The position numbers and the translations under genes are program-made. From contig DCVU01000121.1 in the NCBI GenBank assembly GCA_002327415.1, positions 1-6,588 on the forward strand: a DNA stretch of 6,588 bases, given 5' to 3'. Source of the DNA: Smithella sp. UBA2180 (GTDB lineage Bacteria > Desulfobacterota > Syntrophia > Syntrophales > Smithellaceae). Below are positions 1 to 6,268 of this stretch, in pieces; within the stretch, counting starts at the first letter, position 1, and each line of letters begins with the position of its first letter. The notes below the pieces were generated by a model. It saw only the letters and a program-made list of their open reading frames with translations, made no database searches and was not told where the DNA came from.

Positions 1-959
1 GATCTGACATCAAAGACCGTTTCCGCTTCGGGCGCATCATTGGTAAAAGTCCTGCGATGCAGGAAGTCTACGAATTGATTTTAAAGGCGGCAACAACAGA
101 TACACCTGTTATTATAGACGGAGAGTCAGGTACCGGAAAAGAACTGGTGGCAAAAGAAATACATGAAAAGAGTGATCGGAAAAAAGGTAATTTTGTTCCG
201 GTCAATTGCGGTGCAATTCCTGAAAATCTGTTTGAAAGTGAGTTTTTTGGTTATAAAAAAGGAGCTTTTACCGGTGCAAACAAGGATCAAAAAGGATATC
301 TGGATCAATCTCAGGATGGTAGCCTGTTTTTGGATGAACTTGGCGAAATAAGCCTCTCTTTTCAAGTCAAGCTTCTAAGGGCACTGGAAGGCACCTACAC
401 GCCTTTGGGCAGTCAGACAGTCAAAAAATCCAATGCACGGATCGTAGCTGCAACTAACAGGGATCTTAAAGAGGCGATTCGAAAAGGGGCCATGCGTGAA
501 GATTTTTACTATCGAATAAATATTGTTCCCATTCATCTCCCACCGCTTCGAAGCCGCAAAGAAGATATCCCTTTGCTGATTGAACATTTTTGGGAAGTTC
601 ACAGCAGAGATAAAAATGACCCGCCGGTTACAGGCAAGATACTCGAAGAATTGCTGTCCTATGATTGGCCGGGAAACGTAAGAGAACTCCAAAATGTCCT
701 TCAACGGTATTGCACGCTGGGAACCATTGATTTTCTTTCAAATTCAAGAAATATTTTGGAGTCGCCGGGAATTGTACCCAGGGAAATTCAGGCGCCCCCT
801 TTAAAACAAGGTTATCCAGAAACAATTACTGAAACAGAAAAAGTGATGATCATAGAGGCATTGGAACGTTTTAAATGGAACAAATCAAAGGCGGCCTTGC
901 AGTTGGGGGTATCCAGGCGTACTTTTTATCGAAAGTTAAAAAAGTATCAACTCATTTAA
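1..959 (+). CDS. Sigma-54-dependent transcriptional activator, C-terminal part (5' end outside window)
   Basis: This is an enhancer-binding protein that would use ATP hydrolysis to remodel sigma-54 RNA polymerase at -24/-12 promoters. The frame is open from base 3, and the residues before the first ATG at 57 (FGRIIGKSPA) are the usual start of the AAA+ domain, so that ATG is internal and the N-terminal sensor domain lies upstream. Visible in order: Walker A GESGTGKE (120-143), an intact GAFTGA sigma-54 contact loop (261-278), Walker B LFLDELGEI (about 324-350), the FYYRINIVP stretch with arginine-finger region (about 507-533), sensor II WPGNVREL (666-689), and a C-terminal Fis-type helix-turn-helix (about 834-956; NKSKAALQLGVSRRTFYRKL). 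All motifs needed for activity are present. The signal it senses cannot be known from this window. The sigma-54 promoter about 800 bp downstream makes it a likely local regulator. No convincing terminator follows. Confidence 0.95.
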   Translation, partial: SDIKDRFRFGRIIGKSPAMQEVYELILKAATTDTPVIIDGESGTGKELVAKEIHEKSDRKKGNFVPVNCGAIPENLFESEFFGYKKGAFTGANKDQKGYLDQSQDGSLFLDELGEISLSFQVKLLRALEGTYTPLGSQTVKKSNARIVAATNRDLKEAIRKGAMREDFYYRINIVPIHLPPLRSRKEDIPLLIEHFWEVHSRDKNDPPVTGKILEELLSYDWPGNVRELQNVLQRYCTLGTIDFLSNSRNILESPGIVPREIQAPPLKQGYPETITETEKVMIIEALERFKWNKSKAALQLGVSRRTFYRKLKKYQLI

Positions 960-1000
960 TCCTTTCTTTCTATTTTTCAAAAAACAGGAGGTATGCAAAT

Positions 1001-1023
1001 CTGCCATCTGTGTGAGATGGCGG
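1001..1023. other. Short inverted repeat downstream of the regulator
   Basis: GCCATCT (1003-1009) and AGATGGC (1015-1021) form a 7-bp stem around a 5-nt loop. One wobble and one further pair can extend it at each side. No T-run follows on either strand, so it is a poor intrinsic terminator. It may be an RNA hairpin or a protein site; its role is unknown. Confidence 0.35.
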
Positions 1024-1034
1024 CTGAGCTCGTT

Positions 1035-1530
1035 TGAACTAAGGCATGAACGTTTTCAAGGTGGATCCTCTGCCTTAATTCAATTAAGCTGCCTGCTCAA
1101 CTGCCGGCAGCATCTAGACATATGTCTCTTCAGGTGTTTTTCTACCCAACTGTGAATGAGGTCTATGTCGGTTGTGCCAGTAAAATAGCTCATGAACGAT
1201 TTGTGCGATTCCACTATTGAGTTGTAGGCATCTAAATAGACCCTCTCATGCTTCGGCTATTTCCATAATCGTTCCACAAATACTTTTTATCACGCAAAGC
1301 ACCTCGATAGTCCGTACTTAGTTTGCATCCCTGTCTCTTAACAACCTGTCCAAATTCCTTAGCCCTGAATTGACTCCCCAGGTCAGTATTGACAATACTC
1401 AGGGTCCCATGCTGATTGAATTCCTGTCGAAAAACATTCGTTGCCTGACACGTCTCCAGAGTGATTGCAGCTTTTGTGGCCAGGTGAGCAGTTATTCGTA
1501 GTAGATTTTCCACTTTACGGCTTGTTGAAA
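1035..1530 (-). mobile_element. Truncated IS3-family insertion sequence remnant
   Basis: The C-terminal part of a transposase is followed, past its stop, by a short non-coding tail. On the + strand that tail begins TGAACTAAGG at 1035, and IS3 elements end in TG...CA, so this is a candidate terminal end. TAAGGCA (1040-1046) and TGCCTTA (1071-1077) form an inverted pair inside the tail. I could not find a matching opposite end, and the N-terminal half of orfB and all of orfA are absent. Boundaries are therefore approximate, the higher-coordinate one especially. Confidence 0.4.
1084..1530 (-). pseudogene. IS3-family transposase (OrfB integrase domain), decayed
   Basis: Read on the minus strand, this is the C-terminal half of an rve-type DDE integrase. 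A NTDLGSQFRAKEF block carries the second catalytic Asp (codon 1382-1384). A frameshift near 1280 then moves to the frame reading VFVERLWK, with the catalytic Glu at 1272-1274. Correcting that shift gives exactly 35 residues between Asp and Glu, the IS3 D(35)E spacing. An in-frame stop follows (1257-1259), then HERVYLDAYNS, then a second frameshift near 1180 into YWHNRHRPHSQLGRKTPEE. A second internal stop (1114-1116) precedes MLPAVEQAA and the original terminator (1084-1086). With two frameshifts, two stops and a missing N-terminus it cannot make active transposase. Similarity fades beyond about 1530. Confidence 0.85.
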
Positions 1531-1558
1531 TTTTTTGGGCCGCTTTTGTGTAACATAT

Positions 1559-1585
1559 TGTGCTTATATGACACACAATGTGTCA
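1559..1585. promoter_or_regulatory. Candidate upstream activator site 1 (distal)
   Basis: The stretch holds TGTGC, six bases, then GACACA (1559-1575), overlapping a clean palindrome TGACACA-CAA-TGTGTCA (1569-1585). The 17-bp TGTGC-N6-GRCACA layout recurs at 1649-1665. Its centre is about 200 bp upstream of the expected start of the sigma-54 promoter, within the usual reach of enhancer-binding proteins. That the regulator at the left edge binds here is inference. Confidence 0.45.
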
Positions 1586-1646
1586 GTTGGAGTTGAAGGC
1601 TATAATGGACTATGTTTCCAGGATATATTCCAATAGAAAAGCATGA

Positions 1647-1667
1647 TATGTGCCATATCGGCACATA
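1647..1667. promoter_or_regulatory. Candidate upstream activator site 2 (proximal)
   Basis: This is a perfect inverted repeat with 8-bp arms, TATGTGCC and GGCACATA, around the spacer ATATC. Its core TGTGC-N6-GGCACA has the same length and ends as the site 90 bp upstream. The centre is about 112 bp before the predicted transcription start. The arm-and-spacer layout resembles sites of NtrC-like activators. A lone TGTGC half-site also occurs at 1695-1699. Confidence 0.5.
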
Positions 1668-1742
1668 ATTTGAAAATTTGCCGCACTCCTGAAATGTGCG
1701 AAATATATCGTAAAATCAATTAGATAGGCTTTTTTATGGGAT

Positions 1743-1757
1743 TGGCATGTTTTGTGC
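1743..1757 (+). promoter_or_regulatory. Sigma-54 (-24/-12) promoter of the GMC oxidoreductase gene
   Basis: TGGCATGTTTTGTGC matches the TGGCACG-N4-TTGC consensus at 9 of 11 defined positions. It has the invariant GG and GC exactly ten bases apart. Transcription would start near 1769, leaving a leader of about 64 nt. Two palindromic sites upstream and a sigma-54 activator gene in the same window support the call. Confidence 0.75.
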
Positions 1758-1820
1758 TTTATTTCTTTGTAAACATAATATTGGAAAACATCATACCTCA
1801 CACGCCAAAATCATCTAAAT

Positions 1821-1825
1821 GGAGG
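1821..1825 (+). promoter_or_regulatory. Ribosome binding site deciding the GMC start
   Basis: GGAGG lies seven bases before ATG at 1833. An in-frame TTG at 1827 is only one base past the motif, too close to be used, so the ATG at 1833 is preferred. Confidence 0.8.
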
Positions 1826-1832
1826 ATTGAGC

Positions 1833-3209
1833 ATGCAAAAACACAAAACAGAGTTTGATGCCATAGTGGTCGGCAGCGGCCCGGGCGGCGCAACCGTTGC
1901 CATGGATCTGGCAAAACAGGGGCGAAAAGTGCTGATCCTTGAGTGGGGAGATAACAATCCTAAAAAAGGTACTTTTTCCTCAATGGTGACCCGTGCCCTT
2001 ATTCCTGGGCGAAGCGCTGTCATGACAAGCCAGGGGCTTCCTGTGATCAGGGCGATCACAACCGGCGGCTCTTCTGTTATCTTCTGCGGTACGGCATTTG
2101 ACCCGCCGGTGGATATGCTTAAAAAGTATGGTGTCGATATCTCGGCTGAGTTTGAAGAGATGAAGGGCGATCTTCCAATGGTTCCCCTACCGGACGAACT
2201 CATGGGTCCAGGCCCCAAGGTTTTCGAAGAAAGTGCTGGCGACATTGGGTTTGATGTTAAAAGACTGATTAAGTTTATTGATCCTTCAAAATGTAAGTTA
2301 AATTGCCAGCGATGCATGTACGGGTGCCCCTATGGCGCAAAATGGGATGCACGAGACTTTGTCGATAAGGCTATTGAAAACGGAGCAACACTTATTAACC
2401 ATGCTAAGGTTAATAAAGTCATCATAGAAGACAATAAAGCTGTTGGCGTTGAGTATAGAAACAATAAAGAAATTTTCCTGGCATATGCCCCAAAAATCAT
2501 TATTGCAGCTGGCGGCATCGGTTCTCCGCTTATTCTCCGCGAAAGCGGCATGCAAAGCACCGGCTATGATTTCTTTTTTGATCCTTTGATTTTTGTGTAC
2601 GGCAAAGTTAAAGGGTTAGGTTGTGGAAAATCTGTTCCAATGAGTTCCGGTATTCATTTTCCAGAAGACGGCATCGTTCTTACTGATTTTAATTTACCCA
2701 GAATGATGAAAGTCGGTTTTGATTTAGAATTGTTAAAAGTTAAACAGGCTTTTTTATATAAAGATATACTTCCTATCATGATCAAGATAAGGGACGGCCT
2801 TGGTGGCACCCTCACAAATAACGGATGGATTAAAAAACCGCTTTCCAAAAATGATGTTAAAAGACTGGATAAAGGCGCTGAGCACGCTAAGCGCATTCTC
2901 AAAAATGCCGGTGCAACGGACATTTACAAAAGCTGGAGGACTGCAGCCCACCCAGGTGGTACCGTGAAAATCGGCGAACAATTGGATTCCAATCTAAAAA
3001 CAAAATTTGACAACCTTTATGTATGCGACTGTTCGGTGGTTCCAGAGGAATGGGGGTTGCCGCCCACAACCACGCTTGTCGCACTGGGAAAACGCCTGGC
3101 CAAACACCTGTTTGCCCTGGAATCGCCCACCAGAGAAGAAGATCTTGCTATTTCGATGCCAGCATTCAAACAAACAGATGTAACTCGTTTGGCTGCCGCA
3201 GTCTCCTAA
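1833..3209 (+). CDS. GMC-family FAD-dependent oxidoreductase with four-cysteine cluster
   Basis: This 458-residue flavoprotein belongs to the glucose-methanol-choline family, whose members oxidise alcohols or related C-H groups using FAD. The N-terminal dinucleotide-binding motif GSGPGG is at residues 14-19, with the ribose-binding acidic residue E37 in VLILE. IIIAAGGIGSP (222-232) is the second FAD motif. Near the C-terminus, HPGGT (373-377) supplies the usual active-site His and is followed by NLYVCDCSVVP and PPTTTLVALGKRLAKHL. Where many relatives have a second catalytic His or Asn, this region reads LPPTTT, so that residue appears to be Pro. Cysteines 154, 158, 161 and 165 form CX3CX2CX3C followed by PYGAK, a possible iron-sulfur site. 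No signal peptide or membrane segment is seen, so it is probably cytoplasmic. It follows a sigma-54 promoter. The substrate is unknown; the neighbours suggest a CoA-thioester or alicyclic pathway, but that is inference. Confidence 0.88.
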   Translation: MQKHKTEFDAIVVGSGPGGATVAMDLAKQGRKVLILEWGDNNPKKGTFSSMVTRALIPGRSAVMTSQGLPVIRAITTGGSSVIFCGTAFDPPVDMLKKYGVDISAEFEEMKGDLPMVPLPDELMGPGPKVFEESAGDIGFDVKRLIKFIDPSKCKLNCQRCMYGCPYGAKWDARDFVDKAIENGATLINHAKVNKVIIEDNKAVGVEYRNNKEIFLAYAPKIIIAAGGIGSPLILRESGMQSTGYDFFFDPLIFVYGKVKGLGCGKSVPMSSGIHFPEDGIVLTDFNLPRMMKVGFDLELLKVKQAFLYKDILPIMIKIRDGLGGTLTNNGWIKKPLSKNDVKRLDKGAEHAKRILKNAGATDIYKSWRTAAHPGGTVKIGEQLDSNLKTKFDNLYVCDCSVVPEEWGLPPTTTLVALGKRLAKHLFALESPTREEDLAISMPAFKQTDVTRLAAAVS

Positions 3210-3358
3210 AAATATGAACATCTGTCAACTTTGATTAACTCGTAAAAAGTTAGTTCTTAGCTGTGGTATGGCTAGGAAAAAAGGCTGATATGCGAGGTGT
3301 GTATTTTAAGTCAGGACCTCAACTCTATATGCAGTATGTTGAGATTCTGATTAAACCC

Positions 3359-3371
3359 ACAACGACGTTGT
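3359..3371. promoter_or_regulatory. 13-bp palindrome ACAACG-A-CGTTGT
   Basis: This is a perfect inverted repeat around one central base, too tight to fold as an RNA hairpin, so it is more like a protein-binding site. It lies 74 bp before the next start codon. The binding protein is unknown and chance occurrence is possible. Confidence 0.3.
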
Positions 3372-3395
3372 TTGCCCTAGTATCAATCCAAAAAT

Positions 3396-3417
3396 ACAGT
3401 TGAAACACTTGAACTGT
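3396..3417. promoter_or_regulatory. 22-bp interrupted palindrome, candidate operator
   Basis: Arms ACAGTT and AACTGT enclose ten bases, and two further matched AA/TT positions give nearly nine-base arms. It ends 27 bp before the start codon of the unknown gene, a natural place for an operator. No matching promoter is clear nearby, so this is a shape-based suggestion only. Confidence 0.35.
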
Positions 3418-3444
3418 CTATATTCATAAAAAAGGGAATGTACC

Positions 3445-4935
3445 ATGACAAAATTCCATTCAAAAACTGATTTTCCCTTAGGAATACACAAACAGTCTGA
3501 AATTGATTTGTCCGGGGAAACTGGGGAAAATACAGCGCTTGTGAAAATTCTTCAAACACGAGAGGCCCGACAACTATTAAGCAAGATTCTTCCCGATGTT
3601 TTAAACCTGTTAGCTAAGGACAGCAAAATTGAAAAATTCGTCATGAAGGCCGTGGGAAAACTGCTTGGCAGGCGGTTGTCGCGTCCCCATGACGTTTTGG
3701 AAGAAAAAGAATTTGCTCTGTTGTTTAAAGATGAGGCATTCATAAAAAATATCAGCGTTTCCCTGCCGGAAAATATAAACGGTCTTCTCGATATTATTGT
3801 CAGCATGACAAAAACCATAGAGGCAATGCCGACCGAAAAGAAAAAAGCTGTTTTTGGTGACGTAATTGCAAACATCACGGCTGGGAAGTCGGGGGATATT
3901 ATCAATCGAAGTTGCCGGATTATAAAAGATCTCCACAAAGAGGATCCCGAGTTTTTCACAAATACCATGGCCCCAGGATTCCAAAAATGGGTGGAATCGG
4001 TTGATTTTGGTGAAATCCGCGAAATGTTGAATACATCAGTCGAAGACGGCAGAGCATTTGTGATGATGGTAAACCACGTTTTCTGGCTTTATCCGTCCAA
4101 AGTAGTCATGGTTTTATCCATGGTGCCGTCCCTTATGAACCTGTTTATGGAAATTTTAGATATTTCCCTGGGAAGGTTGAATCACGAACTGCCGCCGGAT
4201 ATGGAAGCGGATGTGATTATTGCATTGGCAAAAGATCTTAACATAAATTCTGCTGTCGATATTTTCAATCAACTCATGGAAGTTGTGCGAAAAGTTCACG
4301 TCGGCAGTGCCCTGATGGGGGAAGGCACACCGGTATTGTCCATACTGCTATCAAATATCATAGGGCAAGTCATCGAAAAAACCGATCCGGTAACTTTCTG
4401 GAAAGCCAAAATCGCGTTGGCCGAAACCAAAGCCACGATAAGCGAGGGGGTAGCACGTTCGATAAACAGTCGACCTGACTTTAAACATTTGTCCATGATT
4501 AAGGGGCCGGAACTCACCAATATTCATCTGAAATCAATAAATAAACGACTGACTGAATGGGATGCGGAAGATGATGAGGAAATGGCACATTCCTTTGCCC
4601 AACACATGGCCGCCTATGATATCCAGGAAATAGCGGAAGTGTTTAATAACACACTGCGGATCATCAATCGTTTGGGAGGTGAACGCCCAGCTGTTTTTGC
4701 CGAGCTCGTCACACAGCTTGTGAACGCCATTGATGATAATGAACTGGCGGAAACCGCCAAACGATTTTTTAAAGGGGTGAGCAAAGAACTTAAGCCGGTG
4801 GCAAGGGCCGTGATACCTGGGGTGGTCACCTGGATTTGCGACGTGATTAAGCCTGAAGACGACGAACATGAAGAGGAAGCAGGTCGGGCGAGAGATGCGC
4901 TCAGAGATGCGCTTGCTTCAACATTGGCAAACTGA
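3445..4935 (+). CDS. Unknown 496-residue helical repeat protein
   Basis: I do not recognise this protein as a named family. It looks soluble and strongly helical, with only two cysteines (157 and 465), so it is unlikely to hold its own iron-sulfur cluster. Four stretches share a loose pattern: an Asn/Asp-Ile helix start, an amphipathic helix, a break often with Pro, then a second hydrophobic helix. They lie at about residues 109-145, 186-240, 265-312 and 391-430 (for example INSAVDIFNQLMEVV and IQEIAEVFNNTLRII). The segment around 206-238 is the most hydrophobic and could bury in a core or touch the membrane, but charged neighbours argue against a true transmembrane helix. The C-terminal region has an acidic run (471-478, EDDEHEEE). 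ATG 3445 has a modest AGGGA ribosome site seven bases upstream. The 14-bp gap to the next gene implies joint expression and a related role, perhaps as scaffold, chaperone or partner for the HgdB-like protein (inference). Confidence 0.8.
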   Translation: MTKFHSKTDFPLGIHKQSEIDLSGETGENTALVKILQTREARQLLSKILPDVLNLLAKDSKIEKFVMKAVGKLLGRRLSRPHDVLEEKEFALLFKDEAFIKNISVSLPENINGLLDIIVSMTKTIEAMPTEKKKAVFGDVIANITAGKSGDIINRSCRIIKDLHKEDPEFFTNTMAPGFQKWVESVDFGEIREMLNTSVEDGRAFVMMVNHVFWLYPSKVVMVLSMVPSLMNLFMEILDISLGRLNHELPPDMEADVIIALAKDLNINSAVDIFNQLMEVVRKVHVGSALMGEGTPVLSILLSNIIGQVIEKTDPVTFWKAKIALAETKATISEGVARSINSRPDFKHLSMIKGPELTNIHLKSINKRLTEWDAEDDEEMAHSFAQHMAAYDIQEIAEVFNNTLRIINRLGGERPAVFAELVTQLVNAIDDNELAETAKRFFKGVSKELKPVARAVIPGVVTWICDVIKPEDDEHEEEAGRARDALRDALASTLAN

Positions 4936-4940
4936 GGAGG
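4936..4940 (+). promoter_or_regulatory. Ribosome binding site in the 14-bp gene junction
   Basis: GGAGG directly abuts the TGA stop of the preceding gene and sits nine bases before ATG 4950. This tight arrangement suggests translational coupling of the two genes. Confidence 0.75.
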
Positions 4941-4949
4941 TTGTAGACC

Positions 4950-6134
4950 ATGAAAGTGTTTAATGATGCCGCAACTCAGGTTCAATGCGATTCAATCGCA
5001 AAATGGAAAAAAGACGGCAAGCCGGTTGTTGGATATACCTGTTCGTACACTCCTGCTGAAATATTTTACGCCGCCGACATTTTGCCGGTTCGATTGAGGG
5101 GAATTGAAACCGATGGAATGGAAATCGGGGATACTTATTTTGGGCCTTTTATTTGCAGTTTTCCCAAATGTATTCTCCAGCTGGCCGGTAAGGGGAAATT
5201 CTCTTTTCTTGATGGCACCATTATCACACCGGGATGCGACAGCATGCGCCGCCTGGATGAATGTTGGCGGAAAGCCGGTGATGATTTCGAAGGCAGTGTG
5301 CCGGATTATTTTTACTACTTTGATGTGCCGCACAAGGCCGAAAACCACGGCCTTGCCTGGTATATTGAAGAAGTAAATAAGCTGATAATGAGTGTAGAAA
5401 AGCACTTTAATGTCAGTATTACAAATGAAAAACTAAGTACTGCCATTAAAGAATTTAATAAAGGACGGCGGCTGTTAAGTGAAATAGAAAACCTGCGCTC
5501 TAAAGATGACGTTGTCGTTTCCGGAACAGATGTTTTTGCGGCAACAGTTGCCGGAACCGTTATGCCCAGAGATGAATACATAAAAGAATTGGAAAAATGG
5601 CTTGTTACGCTCAAAAACCGCAGGAAACCCTTAAGTGAAAACAAACATCGAGTCATGCTTGTTGGTAGCATCAGTGATGAAATCGCCCTATTCGAGTTGA
5701 TTGAAAACACTGGAAAAGCACTCATTGTAGGGGAAAATCTCTGTTTTGGCATCCGTTTCGAAGGAAACGAAATCAAGGAAGACGGAGACCCGATCGCCGC
5801 ACTTGCCCAACATTATCTTGCATCATCGGTCTGTCCTCGGATGTTTGGCAAATATAATGAACGGCTTGCCATACTCAAGGAAAAAATTGAAACCTCAAAG
5901 GCCCAGGGTGTGATTATGCAGAACATCCGTTTCTGCGACCTGCATGGTGCAGAAAATGCGTTGTTTGAGAGAGATCTGGAAGCTATGGGAATCCCCTGCC
6001 TTCGTGTGGAGCGGGAATACGGACCTCACATCGACGCCGGACGAATGAAGATCAGGATCAATGCATTTCTTGAGCGAATTGACGCAAGCACAACGACGGT
6101 CATCAAGACGAAAGCGGCTGAAAAGGCCTGTTAG
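4950..6134 (+). CDS. 2-hydroxyacyl-CoA dehydratase / benzoyl-CoA reductase family subunit (HgdB/BcrB/BcrC-like)
   Basis: This 394-residue iron-sulfur protein belongs to the family that accepts low-potential electrons from an ATP-hydrolysing activase to drive radical dehydration or reduction. Family hallmarks: GYTCSYTPAEIFYAADILPVRL at the N-terminus (28-49), a CSFPKC pair (69, 74), the GCDSMRR block (95-101) with C105 close by, ENLCFGIRF (262-270), GDPIAALAQHYL, and NIRFCDLHGAE (325-335) before a GIPCLRVEREYG strand and MKIRINAFLERI helix. Cysteines are at 13, 31, 69, 74, 96, 105, 265, 295, 329, 350 and 394. C329 and one or more of the 69-105 group are likely cluster ligands, but exact assignment needs alignment. 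Length suits a single HgdB/BcrC-type subunit. No second subunit gene lies next to it here, so it may act as a homodimer, as in the double-cubane branch, or have its partner downstream. The activase gene follows after 134 bp. Substrate is not identifiable. Confidence 0.88.
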   Translation: MKVFNDAATQVQCDSIAKWKKDGKPVVGYTCSYTPAEIFYAADILPVRLRGIETDGMEIGDTYFGPFICSFPKCILQLAGKGKFSFLDGTIITPGCDSMRRLDECWRKAGDDFEGSVPDYFYYFDVPHKAENHGLAWYIEEVNKLIMSVEKHFNVSITNEKLSTAIKEFNKGRRLLSEIENLRSKDDVVVSGTDVFAATVAGTVMPRDEYIKELEKWLVTLKNRRKPLSENKHRVMLVGSISDEIALFELIENTGKALIVGENLCFGIRFEGNEIKEDGDPIAALAQHYLASSVCPRMFGKYNERLAILKEKIETSKAQGVIMQNIRFCDLHGAENALFERDLEAMGIPCLRVEREYGPHIDAGRMKIRINAFLERIDASTTTVIKTKAAEKAC

Positions 6135-6193
6135 CGTGGATTTAGAGACAATAAAGAAGAAAATATGAGACTTGAAGCACAAGAATAGATCGA

Positions 6194-6223
6194 TTGCCGG
6201 CTGAAGGGAAGTGCTCTTAAAAT
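6194..6223 (+). promoter_or_regulatory. Candidate sigma-70-type promoter before the activase gene
   Basis: TTGCCG (6194-6199) and TAAAAT (6218-6223) are separated by 18 bp. They match the -35 and -10 consensus at four of six and five of six positions. Transcription would begin around 6230, about 39 nt before the activase ATG. This would give the activase its own promoter in addition to read-through from upstream. Confidence 0.4.
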
Positions 6224-6236
6224 GATAGTCATTCTT
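6218..6236. promoter_or_regulatory. Candidate Fur-type iron box over the -10 element
   Basis: The 19-mer TAAAATGATAGTCATTCTT matches the classical Fur consensus GATAATGATAATCATTATC at 14 positions, including 12 of the 13 central bases. It overlaps the candidate -10 hexamer, the usual place for a repressing Fur site. No fur gene is in the window and the binding factor is inferred. Confidence 0.4.
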
Positions 6237-6268
6237 GTGGACGAATTTTTCAATATAAGGGGGTTGTT

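Larger units (their letters stand above)
3210..3444. other. Intergenic region between GMC oxidoreductase and unknown protein
   Basis: These 235 bp contain no credible ORF. I see no sigma-54 promoter (no GG-N10-GC pair of quality), no clear sigma-70 promoter, and no strong terminator. A weak 5-bp stem (TAACT/AGTTA) lies just past the GMC stop. The notable content is two palindromes in the downstream half. Read-through from the sigma-54 promoter into the next genes is possible. Confidence 0.6.

Noticed and set aside
57..59. ATG as the true start of the sigma-54 regulator
   Set aside because: The frame is open to the left edge, and the preceding residues belong to the conserved start of the AAA+ domain.
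1001..1023. Hairpin as an intrinsic terminator for the regulator
   Set aside because: The stem is reasonable, but no T-run follows on either strand.
1610..1801. Minus-strand open frame of 63 codons
   Set aside because: It overlaps the candidate activator site and the sigma-54 promoter, has biased low-complexity composition, and shows no recognisable domain or good ribosome site.
1827..1832. TTG as the GMC start codon
   Set aside because: It lies one base after the GGAGG motif; the ATG at 1833 has normal seven-base spacing.
3246..3280. Possible terminator after the GMC gene
   Set aside because: The available stems (TAACT/AGTTA and CTTAGC/GCTAGG) are short and are followed by A-rich, not T-rich, sequence on the coding strand.
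6165..6188. Tiny frame MRLEAQE between the HgdB-like gene and activase
   Set aside because: Seven codons with no more than a weak purine-rich ribosome site and no sign of a leader-peptide attenuator.
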